From Lucifuga dentata (Eukaryota > Chordata > Actinopteri > Ophidiiformes > Bythitidae), in the NCBI GenBank assembly GCA_014773175.1, contig VXCM01001537.1, positions 84,259-148,258 of the forward strand: a stretch of DNA of 64,000 nt. Reading direction: 5' to 3'. A model generated the notes under the pieces. The model ran no database searches, had not been told where the DNA came from, and was given only the letters and a program-made list of their open reading frames with translations. Shown here one piece after another: positions 12,801 through 23,600 of this stretch (positions within the stretch are counted from its first letter, which is position 1; every line of letters begins with the position of its first letter). The position numbers and the translations under genes are program-made.

Positions 12801-15800
12801 AGAGGTTATTATAATTGGCTTTGAACTCAGTGGACAAATTAGTATCTGCTGCAGTAAAGTAATAATAAAATAAACAAATCAGATTTCAGTTTAGTGGCCA
12901 TTGTTTCTATCCAGCTTCTGTGCGCATGCATGCATCCTCCTGTGAGTGGGAGTGGAGGAGTACCAGTAGTGGGCAGACTGACTATAGGCAAAGGTCCAGG
13001 GATTTTTCCACCTGAGAGGACTAGTGGAGGGCTTGGATGTCTGTACACTGAGAGGATGATGTCTAATGCAAGACTAAAGGACTGACAAATGAGCTGTCAA
13101 CCAGAAAGTGACAGTTTCACAGTGCCCAAATTCACATGGTAAAGGAAAATAGGATTTGGCTGTCATGCTTCACCAGAGAATGCAAATGTTTTGCTCAACT
13201 GTGCTCTGAAACATCAGACTGCAGTTTCCCAGTTCCCATAAGAGGTATAAAGCAAACATCCTTGCTCTTACTCAGCAGTAGCACTCCAAAAATGTCAGAG
13301 GTTCTGGCATCTTAAATGCAATGCAATGTAATGCCCTCTCCCAACTGGTTTTCCAGCTGCACAAATTTTTCTCAGTGTAGTCTCAGATGCAGGTATTTAA
13401 TGTCACATTAAACATTCACAACATTATTGTGCCTTTATAGTGCTCAAAACAGTTCACATTCACCATCACATGACCTTTAAATCTATCTAAATGGATAAGG
13501 TCAACACTATGTTCAGTATTTTTGAAACGTGTTGTTGCATAAAACAACATGATAAGCAAGTCAAGGGAGTCCATTTTTTTTTTTGTTGAGCTGAATGATC
13601 TGAAAACCTTCACAATCATTTTCCATCCATGCCTCATGCCCCTACCCATGTGATATTTCATGAGAAGTTGATTAGAACCGTCCAAAGCTTCCCATATAAT
13701 GTAATGAAAGGCAATATCAAAACAGCAAAATAATTACAATTTTCTCACTCATGCTCTGTAGCTGCAGACCACCACAAAGATTCAATCGAACCCTCAGACA
13801 CCAGCCACAATTGGTCAAAATAATTAGCTCAGTGTGAATAAGAAGCTACAACTGCTGATGCTTTTTCTTACAAAACAGCTTCATGTTTCAAGTTATGTTT
13901 ACATCAGCATTAACTGTTACACGCTAAACAGTTTTTTTTTTTTTCCAACAGTTTGAGCTTTTTTCTTTGTAACAATGTACATTCAATGGAAACAGTTCTG
14001 AAGGAAAAAAAAAGGTTGGTGGTAAATGCTTTGGGGATACTTACAGATACACTCATTGTGAATGTTGATAAATAACATTCTGGATGGCATTACATTTTTC
14101 TCCTTTTTGGTAAGTGCATTAGTTCTATGTGAATGTAACTGTAAATAGACAGGGTTGCTGTATGTGTTTTGTACCTTTATATGTTGGCAAGATTCAAATT
14201 AAGAGGCTGAGCAAATTCAAAATCCCTACGTTGAGAACAGTATTACTTCCATTTCTCAGCAGACTGAACAGAACTTTTATCAGCTCAGCTGCTCTCTTTC
14301 TCGCTGTGCTGAAATACTTGTAAGCACTCTCTTTAACACAAACAATCCCTGAAACCAAGAGAAATCATTAAATGTGGAGCAGCATAATCTCTCTTCTGAG
14401 TGCCAGCACTTGAAATTGGGTAAACATCTGTTTTTTCCCTCCTTTTTTCCTCCTCATGCACAAGCCTAAAAAAGGTTGTATTGCAAGACACAATATATTT
14501 TCTCATCTTGCTCCTTTGGCTAGAGTTATTGTAAATCTACATCTTACTCTGGAATTTTTACCTTAGTTGAATTATTGAGCACCTATAACTGTTACCTACA
14601 GTTTGTGTGGCAGAACACTTTTGTTTTTTCCTTTCCCCATCCTCAGGCTCTCATAATCTCAGCTGTGTCCTGGCCCAAATAATCAAAAGTCATGGATGAA
14701 AAGAGATGGAGAGCAGTTTAACATAATTCATCTCTTATGTTGTCTCTGTTTTGTTGCAGTATATCACATTGTCTATTATAAGTAAAAAAAAAATAAAAAT
14801 CAGGAAAATAATCAAAATATTTCCAATTTTTTATACTGTGCTGTGATATCAGTGTTTAAAGGACCATACTGGTGATCGTGCATGTTTGAGCCCAATATAA
14901 ACAACCTGCATACATGTTAGTTTACTGACAACCAACTTCCAAAACATAAAACTGTACTTCAGTTTTCCTGTTATTTTTTTCAAATCCCCTCATCTTTCAA
15001 AATCAAATGTTCAGGTGATATACTCACCTTAAAATTCAATGTTTCACCTGCAAACACTTATGCATGATTGTAGAAGGCACGGCCATTTTAATTTCTCGGT
15101 AAAAGCCATCTTCTCCTGGGACTGTATTTGAGGCGGAGGAATACATTGCCTTCCTTACAGCTCCATGTTGGATTGGTTAAATACAGTAAAGTTACTTCGG
15201 CAAAAAAAGTAATAGACGTCTTGTACGCTGTGACGGATTATTTATCTCAAACTTGTTTCAATTCTCTGCAAGTTGATTTTAATAGTACACTGAAATGAAC
15301 TGAAATTCATGGCAGTCTGGAAGGTAGGCAAAAAATTCTATAATTTACTGCTAAAGTAGTATATTTTGGGAAATGATAAATGATTGTCAGTAACATAACG
15401 TGTATGCGGATTGTATATATTGGGCTGAAACACGCACAGTAGCCAGTTTGATCCTTTAAAAAGTGATCCTTAAATAATGGCAACCTGTTAACAAACAAAT
15501 ATATCACTAACTCAAATTGATATTAAAAAAACAATCACATGAGGGTAATGCATCCACTGCTCTTATGCACAGTGTCCAGTTGGCTCCCCGTGGTCCAAAT
15601 TAGTCACTGGAGATTCCTGTGATTGTTTAGTCATGCAGTGGATTTGCAGTCATGAACCAGAAGCCACATCAGCTGCATCTGCCTCTTCTGCACATCCAAC
15701 ATGGTGCCAAGTTAGAAACTGCCCTCAGGTTAAATACTGAAATACACCCACATGTATTTGAATGCGACTATACAAGCTCATGGAGCGGAAAACATCAGGC

Positions 15801-18800
15801 AGTGATGCAGTGCAATGATGATAAAATAATGTGACACACCAATGCTTTGCACCAGTGATTCCAACAGTTCTTTCCTCGCACCCAGTACCAGTCAGCCTCA
15901 GCTTAGTAGTGCTTTTTAAACTCCATATTCAGTGATTTCACCAGCAGTACTTTGTTTTCTTTCTTCAGCTTTAGATTTCAAGTGACATCATTATTCACAA
16001 CAAATTCACTGTCGATTGTCAGATCACCCCAGAAAATTCTGGGGAAGTTCATTATTCATATTTTCAGATACCACAAATAAATAAGGTTCAGTTTTTCTAC
16101 AACTCATCACATATGCTTCTAATTGTATATTTTTGTACACCCAGTATTGTAACATTTAAATACAATCTCAAGCAATGAGCTCACTGAAAAAAGCACCTAA
16201 CATTATAAAAATAAGGACTATGAGTAGACAGAGAAATGTTTTTGATTTCCCACTTTATTTGAAATATCCCAAATCTTAATCACTAATTTGGCACTTGCTG
16301 AACAGCAAACTACATGTTGTTCATTTGTTGGTGTTTTTAACAGTAGAGTCTGCCAAGGTCTATTAATTGTTATGGTCTCATATCCTAATGTCACTCTTAA
16401 TTAATGGTTTAATAAAGCAAGCAGCTGGAAATGTTAACAAAGTCAGCTCTGAGACAAATTTACAGTATGTTTTTTGTCAGATGTGACTAATTAGAGTGAT
16501 CAAGACCTTCTCCAGTTAGATCTACAAGATGTGGACAAAATCACAGAAGTACCTCAGACTACTTGCAACAGCCCTGCAACAAATTTAACCCCAGAATAGG
16601 TTTGATTTAACTGATATTTTTAGCATCTGTAGTATATGGTATTGGATTGGATTATAACTTAAGTTGTTTCTGTTATCTGCCCACCCCTGTAGTTTATCTG
16701 CTGGCCCTTGACATGTAATTAAAAGCACTACCTTAGTCATTGTCTTAACCTACTCTGTGTTTAGTACTTTATAGTTTTCCTGTGAAGGCAGGAAGCGCTC
16801 TGTCCCACTGCCTCCACACTCAAAACACCCACTTCATTCACGGTCCAGTTGTAAATCAATTTTTTCTTGACATGTAAAATCTACCAAAGTCTTTTGTTGA
16901 AATACACAAAATATTCAAACACAAGTGTCATACACAGAATTGAAGGCACCAGTTATCAGTTCACAGTGACCTTATCATACTTTGGCATTTTAGAATTTTC
17001 ATATTATGTATAGTAAATAATTGCTGCAGTTGTCATAGTGTGCTGAAATGTATTTGCTTATAGAGTTCATTCTGAAAATAAAATGCTTTTCTGAATGTTG
17101 GTTGCAGACCATTGCCATGGGAAATCAGCAAACAATCAGAGTAACAGTTGTTATAGCTTGTTGACAAAAATACTTTGATCATTATTTTGTTACTCCTGTT
17201 GAGAATTTGCTTTGAGTTTGACTTTTTGTTAGATCTGCTCCTTTGCTGTTGATCAGGTTTTGTCTGGCTGGCAAATCTCAGTTGCAGAGTGAGCAGCCTC
17301 AGCTAAGGTTCATGTGACAATACCAGAGTGACCTATACCATCTTTTATTTTACAAAAAAAATCCAGACTTAGCTGAAACGATGATAAACTGTATAGAAAA
17401 GTAGGGAATACATTTGAAAATTATAGAAAATGTCTTTGGGAGGACCTCCACCTGTATGAGTTCTCCCTAATTAAATAGTAACTGTTTTACACTTTAATGA
17501 GAATATAAACAGTACAATAGGTGCCTGTGTATCTTTGTTCATTCTGTTATTCCATTCTGTCTAGAAGATGAAGGGAAAAAACAGGTCACGGATACACTGA
17601 CATTAAATGTTTATGTTATACTTCGGCTTTGTAGCAAATAAGGAGTTTTTAAATTTTTTTATCATTTTTCCATCTTCATTAAAAAAATCTAAAAATCTGA
17701 TAATTTTCTCATTTCTGCATCTGCCATTATCATGAAAAAAAAAAACTATAAAAAGGTACATGAACTGTTTTCTTGTCAATCAAACCCCCAAGTAAAAAAA
17801 AACAAAACAGAAAACCACACTTATTTTCAATGTTTCATACCCACAAAGAAGCAGAATAATCTCAACAAACTCATAGACATTGTTTTTTTTTTTTTTTNTT
17901 TTTTTTTTTTTGGCTGAAATACAATAATTGAATGAACTGATTAAAACACAGACCTTGGGAAATTATATTTAATTACTTGCTGAACCTGTTGTAGCGTGGA
18001 TTACCAATAGAAACAGACAAATGGACGTATTCTACCCAGATGCTGTAAGTAACCTGGTAGTGACTGGAGAGCAGAGGGGCCAAGCAGCCATGCATGCAGC
18101 CAAGTGAAGCCTTGATAATGTGGGCTGGAAAGCTTCTTGATTTATGCAGAGGGGTAGATGGTCCAAATGTATCCCCCTGCAATATTTATTAGACATGCAC
18201 ACCATCACTCTGCATTCTCAGTGCAAGAGTGGTGGGCAGACAGAACACTGTTCACTGCATCGCATAATGTAAGGCTGTGACATACTTATGGAGGATGGCT
18301 GTGTGATTATTTGCACCATTTCCATAAGATCACCATTTTGCACATTCTGTACATTTCAGATTAAATGGTCAGACGAAGAGCCTGTTGGGGTTGGTGTGTG
18401 ATTCTGCTGTGCTGGCAGCAGCTGTCACACTACTCTTGCATTAAGATAAGCCTAACTCATATTGATGTGTTGAATGTTCACACATTAACTTTCTGTCCTC
18501 TTAGCGAGCTGCTTATGGAACGAGAAAGGACCACGTGTTAAAAACAGTCTACCACAAACACAAAAGCCTATATTGCTCTTTTCAACTTCTGCTTCGGCTT
18601 TTTATCATTCAAACAGATATTTGGAAGATGAATATACTTGGTTACTCTCTAGTGGTTGATAGCGAAGATGAATTTACCTGCTGTAACCAAAACTAGTTGT
18701 ATTGTTTTCCTAACAATGTAATAATTGACTCAACATAATTATGCATGAACCTACTATCTACGCTGGGTTACTGCTAACAAGTCCATAGAGCTGCTGTAGA

Positions 18801-20602
18801 AACATTAAAGGGGATCCACTGATTTTTACGCATCAAATTCACTTTATCAGTCCCAGGAAGTAACCCTTGTGATGTCACAGAGGTTAGTTTTCCTAACTTT
18901 GCGCAACACCCCCTGCAGCCACTAAAGCCTTTTTACAGTTGTTTTCACATGCTGAATTGTGCTCCACATGACCAGACAAACAGAATGTGATGTGTAAAAT
19001 TGGTGGGGTCCTTTAATTTTTTTTCCCTCCTCGTGGTAGAAGATTAACTCCATTCAAATTATCATTTGAGAACTGTATACAACAATTTGAATTGCCTTGT
19101 TTTTTGTTTTTGTTTTTTTTTTCTGATAATTGGGCTGCTCATTTCCACAGGTCCAGAGGTTCAATCATTCGCTCAGTTTCTACATCAGAGCAACTTCTCA
19201 GCGAGTAGATGAGCTTTTCGGATGGAACAGGTAGGAACAAAAATTTAATTATTGATCAATGTTAACAGCTGCCTAGAGATGCTTTACATCATTGCTCTTG
19301 AAGGTTCAATGCATTTCTTTGTCCCCAGTAGAGGGCACTGTGGGTATTCATCCCAGGCTAGGCATGTATGTGTTTGTGTGACCCCCACAGAGATTATAAT
19401 GTTTGAGCAAAGCTGTGTTGTATTTGCTTGACTTAGTGCCTCTCAGTAAATAAGCATCAGAGTCTTTTTTCTTTTCCTGAGCTATAAAATTCCCTCTGCA
19501 CCTGTAAGGGCAGCAAAATTAAAATGTCACATTTCTTCTTAATTCAGCAAGAATTTTCTGCAGATTAAAAGGTTCTGATCCCACTGCTAGATGCAGATGT
19601 AGTGCAAGCCTGAATGCAGTGTTTTGTCTCACCTTTGATACATTACTGAATAGAAAATTGAGATCTGCTTTGTTTCTAAACAGAATGTGTCTTTACAAGT
19701 TATTTTACAAATTCTATATTACAACAGCACTAATATCTAGCTCAAAAGACCATTTAAACTTAGCATTACCACTTTAAGTTTGTAAAAAAATTTATTATAC
19801 AATGCCCATATGTTAATCATCAGTAAGGTTTGACAGATGTAAATAGAAAGTCTTTCACACATAAGTATACGTATACACGAGCGTCATTATTCATCTGTGG
19901 ATGCAGAGATCTTAACTTTAAAAGGCATGTTATCCTGCTGCCTTTTGGGTGAAGGATATACAGATGATTGTTTACATTTGCACATAGATACAAAATTTAA
20001 AATAAATCAAATGGAGCAAAATGTGACAGTATTTTAAATTGATAATATTAAGGCCCGCACGAGTTAGACAAAATATCCTATTGCAGTTACATCACATAAA
20101 TTTGGATTGCGATTTAAACTGGAAAAAAAACCCAAAAAACATTAGGCAGTTTGACTATTAAATAGAACTCCTCTCCACTCCCACCCTCTCACACCAATAT
20201 GATCATGCATGCATGCACACATATAAACATAAATATAAGCACATTGTGAAAATGTCAGCCAGCGAAGTACCCACACCCACAATCTACCAACAGTGACATC
20301 ATCAGCAAAATTGTCATCTTACAACAATCAACCAACTCTCAAACAAAAGCAAAGTCATGTTTGGTTCACAACCACATCTTTTCCCTCCAGAACTCTGCAG
20401 TTTTGTGGTTAAACTGCACAGCTCAGCCAGCACATTTTCTAAAAGATAAACACATGACCATTTGTCTGCATACAAACTATATAAAACCCATAAATCAAGT
20501 TTAAACCACTACTTACAATCTAGTGCTTCACCAGCTGATCCCCACAGCAACAAATTGCAATTTAAGTTTTAATTCAATTAATTGTTCAGTATTAATAATC
20601 TC

Positions 20603-20640
<38 letters not shown>

Positions 20641-20678
20641 ATTGATGCATCAGAGAGGAATGATATTCAGTCTTGCAG
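9808..20678 (+). CDS. Unrecognised protein-coding gene, first three coding exons
   Basis: Exons proposed: coding part of exon 1 9808-9825 (ACCATGG Kozak context, donor GTGAGT), exon 2 19151-19230 (acceptor TTTCCACAG, donor GTAGGA), exon 3 20640-20678 (poly-T tract then AAG, donor GTAAGT). Phases match: exon 1 ends in phase 0, and exons 2 and 3 end in phase 2. The joined frame of 45 codons is open and starts MESQRSVQRFNHSLSFYIRA. In exon 2 the other two frames contain stops. I do not recognise the protein and see no domain. The 39-nt exon 3 is symmetric and could be skipped. Downstream exons are not identified. An alternative is that these are partly untranslated or non-coding exons. The promoter and the exon borders support transcription more strongly than they support the exact protein. 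Confidence 0.5.
11719..11752. repeat. Perfect 34-nt palindrome
   Basis: The left arm AGAAGCAGCTGCATAAT (11719-11735) is followed directly by its exact reverse complement (11736-11752), with no spacer. It includes two CAGCTG E-box cores, one per arm. It is not part of any recognised element here. Confidence 0.9.
11962..12008. repeat. 18-bp stem inverted repeat with 11-nt loop
   Basis: The left arm GGATCGGTCTGCAAAAGT (11962-11979) pairs with 11991-12008. The one non-identical position would be a G-T wobble. It lies about 210 bp from the perfect palindrome at 11719. Confidence 0.85.
12441..12712 (+). mobile_element. Truncated copy of a TTAA-flanked DNA element
   Basis: It starts after TTAA (12437-12440) with AGGACCACACTGGTGGTGAT and shares a long internal block (from CCTGTTATTTT to TTAAAATTCAATG) with the fuller copy at 14860. 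Similarity fades after about 12712 and no right-hand terminal repeat is found. The copy contains the false duplication around the N at 12574. Confidence 0.6.
12508..12640. other. Assembly artefact: 66-bp exact duplication around an N
   Basis: Bases 12508-12573 are repeated exactly at 12575-12640, with a single N between them. This is the pattern of contig ends that overlap but were not merged. Confidence 0.85.
14860..15455 (+). mobile_element. TTAA-flanked non-autonomous DNA element, both ends present
   Basis: The left end AGGACCATACTGG follows TTAA (14856-14859). The right end, reverse-complemented, reads AGGATCAAACTGG and is followed by TTAA (15456-15459). TTAA target duplication with short inverted repeats is the signature of piggyBac-like elements, although other superfamilies also use it. 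The 596-bp body has no transposase ORF. Confidence 0.65.
18809..19012. mobile_element. Short TTAA-flanked inverted-repeat element
   Basis: TTAA at 18805-18808 and 19013-19016 flank a 204-bp unit. Its left end, AGGGGATCCACTGATTTTTA, resembles the reverse complement of its right end, AGGACCCCACCAATTTTACA, with an indel. The ends resemble those of the 14860 element. It lies about 140 bp before exon 2 of the second gene. Confidence 0.55.
19325..19339 (+). promoter_or_regulatory. CTCF-type binding motif
   Basis: CCAGTAGAGGGCACT fits the vertebrate CTCF core consensus CCASYAGRKGGCRSY at every position. It sits about 95 bp after exon 2 of the second gene. Occupancy cannot be seen from sequence. Confidence 0.55.
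20052..20600. mobile_element. Decayed hAT-type element next to exon 3 of the second gene
   Basis: The left side (from about 20051) has the 'GGGCTGCACGATT...GATTGCGATTTAAAC' style of a hAT terminal repeat: AAGGCCCGCACGAGTTAGAC, then TTGGATTGCGATTTAAACTG. The right side (about 20555-20598) shows the mirrored AAATTGCAATTTAAGTTTTA and AATTCAATTAATTG. No ORF is visible inside. It ends about 40 bp before exon 3. Confidence 0.45.
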
Positions 20679-23600
20679 GTAAGTCTCCATTCACTGCTTT
20701 CATCAGCCGGTTTCTATAACGCTGCGTGTGAATGAGAATCAGCCACAGTTATATTAAAGTATCCTTTGTATAGAACATTATCTGATTTATCTCTCCTTCA
20801 CTCCCCCCACCCCTAAGCTCTACTACTATTGCACATGAATCCACACAATCTTATGTTTTATTCCTGGTGCCCCCCCTCCAGTCTCCCTATCTGTTTTACC
20901 CTGTGTGTATAACCCCACTGTGATTGTAGAAATTGAGTTTTTCTTTCTAAATTAAAGGCTCTTGTTGATTGGAAGAAGTCGCTGTGATGGGACAGTTGTG
21001 TGGATTGCAGAATGCGCCTGCATTTAGAAAAGACTCCAAATAGTCAGCAGGCAGTAATAAGACGCTGGATTCACTCTGCACGTTCATTTAAATGAAATGG
21101 GGTTTATCTATGACAGACATGATTTGTTGGTGAATTGACATTGCTCATAACTGTCCTCTTTACTGCAGTTTAGACTTTAAAGGAAAAACTATTTGTTTGT
21201 GTCATTACACAGTGTCTGGACACTCACTGTAAACTGGTTAAATCAGATTATTAAAAAACGCGAACAGATTATGTTGGCTGTCTTATCTTGGTTGATCCTC
21301 CTGTGATAACATTAGCTGCTAGTTGCCTTAAGATTAGTTCAGTCTTTCTTTATACACTGATCAATTGAAACCTTTGTTATTTAGCTATTTTAGTAATTAA
21401 AAGTATTTTAAGTGGTGTAGGGTATGAGTATAGCAAGATAAACACAGAGTTGTTCTTTATAGTAAAAACTGTAAATGACTTGATGCCACCTGAAATCAGC
21501 TATAGAACACATGCAGTTTTTAACAAAGGAAGTTTTGTAAAAACATCTAATATAATGTTTTTAACTCACAGTTTGTGTTTGATCTTTATTAATGGCATAA
21601 CAGTGTTTAAATACATAGGTCTGCACAGTTTGTCCTGTAAGATGAATCCTATAACACTCACTTACCTACCATACATACAATTTTATGACCAAAATGATAA
21701 TTTGTTCAGTGATTGTATGCAGGCCATATAGCTGTTTTGTTATTTTGTTTATGCTGACAAAAGTCTGTGAACTGTGACTCTTGCACAGAAATATTTTTTT
21801 ATGTATGGCCAACTAATCCAATAATTCCAAGTAAGAAATTGGAATTTGTTTGATAGTTACTAATTTGACTACAGTGTAATGATGATATAAAAATGGATTT
21901 GTCCTCACTTTGTTCAGCCTGTTTGGCCTTTCAGAGAGAAGCTCCAGTGATATATTTACAAGAAGAAAGTATTCGCTAATATCTGTACTGATACTTGTGG
22001 TTTATTAACAGAAAAGGCCTTTGTCAAGTGTTAAAAATTATCAGCAAGGTGATACATGGAATGACAAAACATAGTCGTGTAGCATCTTGATGATACACTA
22101 AAAAAAAAACAAAAACACAATGTTTCTTGACATGTTTTATTTATTTTTTAGTATTTAAATTGTTTTCTTTCTGTGTCCTTATAGTGATGTTTTTGCTACT
22201 GAAAAGACTCCATTTCAATGAGAATCATTATGTTTCTAATCTAATCGGATCTAGTTCAGTGTGATTCTGTTCTATTCATCATAGGTTATGTGGCCTGCAT
22301 GTAGTTCTGGGCCCATTGTCTAAAAATAAAAGATATTAAGCTGGATGGCATTAAAATAAATGCAAGACATTAGAAGCAACTTAAAATTTCAATCTGAGAT
22401 TTTAACTGAGATGCTAGGATAAAATTCTCAGAATCCTGAGCAGAAAACAATCCATGTCCTGATCCAGGGATGTAGTTCGAAAAGAAGAATGTATTTCAGA
22501 GAAAGTTTTAGACTATTTCTCCCATGGGTCCCATAAACCTTTATTTAGGACAAAAGGCTGTTTTTTGATTTTCAGCGTTGGGTAGTGTTGAACACTTGGA
22601 GCTGTGGCCTCTTTAACAGCAACATGTCTTTGAAGCATCTTCATTTGGTAGAACATTTGCAAAAACTCTTCTGTTTGCCAAGAACAGAAATTCACTTAGT
22701 AGAGTACTTTTCTCAACACCACAAGCCTTCAGACATTGATTTGTGTGTGTATGTGCGCTCATTTTTGTTGATTTTTATTTGCAACACAATTATGAAAGCA
22801 GTGTGTTATAAGCAAAGGAGGTGAAAGCATGGCATTCTGCCATCCTCTGGGAGCCATTATTGGCATCGCTGATGCAGGAAATAGATTTGATGTAGAAAAT
22901 AATATCCCTGAATAATTAATTAGATGAGCTTTAAATCAACAGCTAACATGCTGACTACACTCCGGGGAAGAAGAGCAGGGTGAGTTTACAAGTGTTTTTT
23001 TTAAAAGCTGCTGGATGCATGTGAAAATAATCAAACACAAGAGTCCATTTTTTAAAGTCAGTCAAGCCAGGGTCAGATTGGGATCCTAATTTTTACCGAG
23101 AATTATTTAAGGTGTGTATGTTTGTCTGTGCGTGTGTGTGTATGTGTGCGGGGGGGGCAGCCGATAGTGGAGCAGTCAGACATTATAATAATACACGTGA
23201 AAAGTATAATTTGCTCAGAGTCCGGAGACAGTTGTGGGTCGGTCTGGATCCGTACCCGAGTCCGGATTTTCAGGATGACTGATTTAAACTATAATAAGCT
23301 AAAAGTCTATAATGCACATTCCTGCAGCATTTGAGTTTAAGGTAAAATAACATACATTCAGCAGAATGATGTAATTACAGACTTTAAGTCTGTCAGTGGC
23401 TTTGAAGGTTGATAAGAATCAGTCAGGCCCCTTTGGTGATGTTTATTTGTTAAATCATCTGTGTTCATCTGAGATATCTCTATTGAGCAGTTTTGCTTTA
23501 GAAAATTTGAGTTTTTGCAAAAGCAGATTCCAACAATGGAGGAGAGGGTCTAGGGATTGGTGATTGAATGTACCAAAAGACTGTTTTTTTCCTTACCACC

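Larger units (their letters stand above)
9826..19150 (+). other. Intron 1 of the second gene
   Basis: About 9.3 kb, bounded by GTGAGT (9826) and TTTCCACAG (19150). I see no internal exon. It holds two palindromic structures (11719-11752, 11962-12008), three TTAA-flanked repeats (12441, 14860, 18809) and one unmerged assembly duplication (12508-12640). Open frames in it are AT-rich and look like chance. Confidence 0.5.

Noticed and set aside
21169..21228. Possible fourth exon of the second gene (TTTACTGCAG acceptor, GTAAAC donor)
   Set aside because: The phase fits, but the donor is poor and the composition looks intronic; not supportable.
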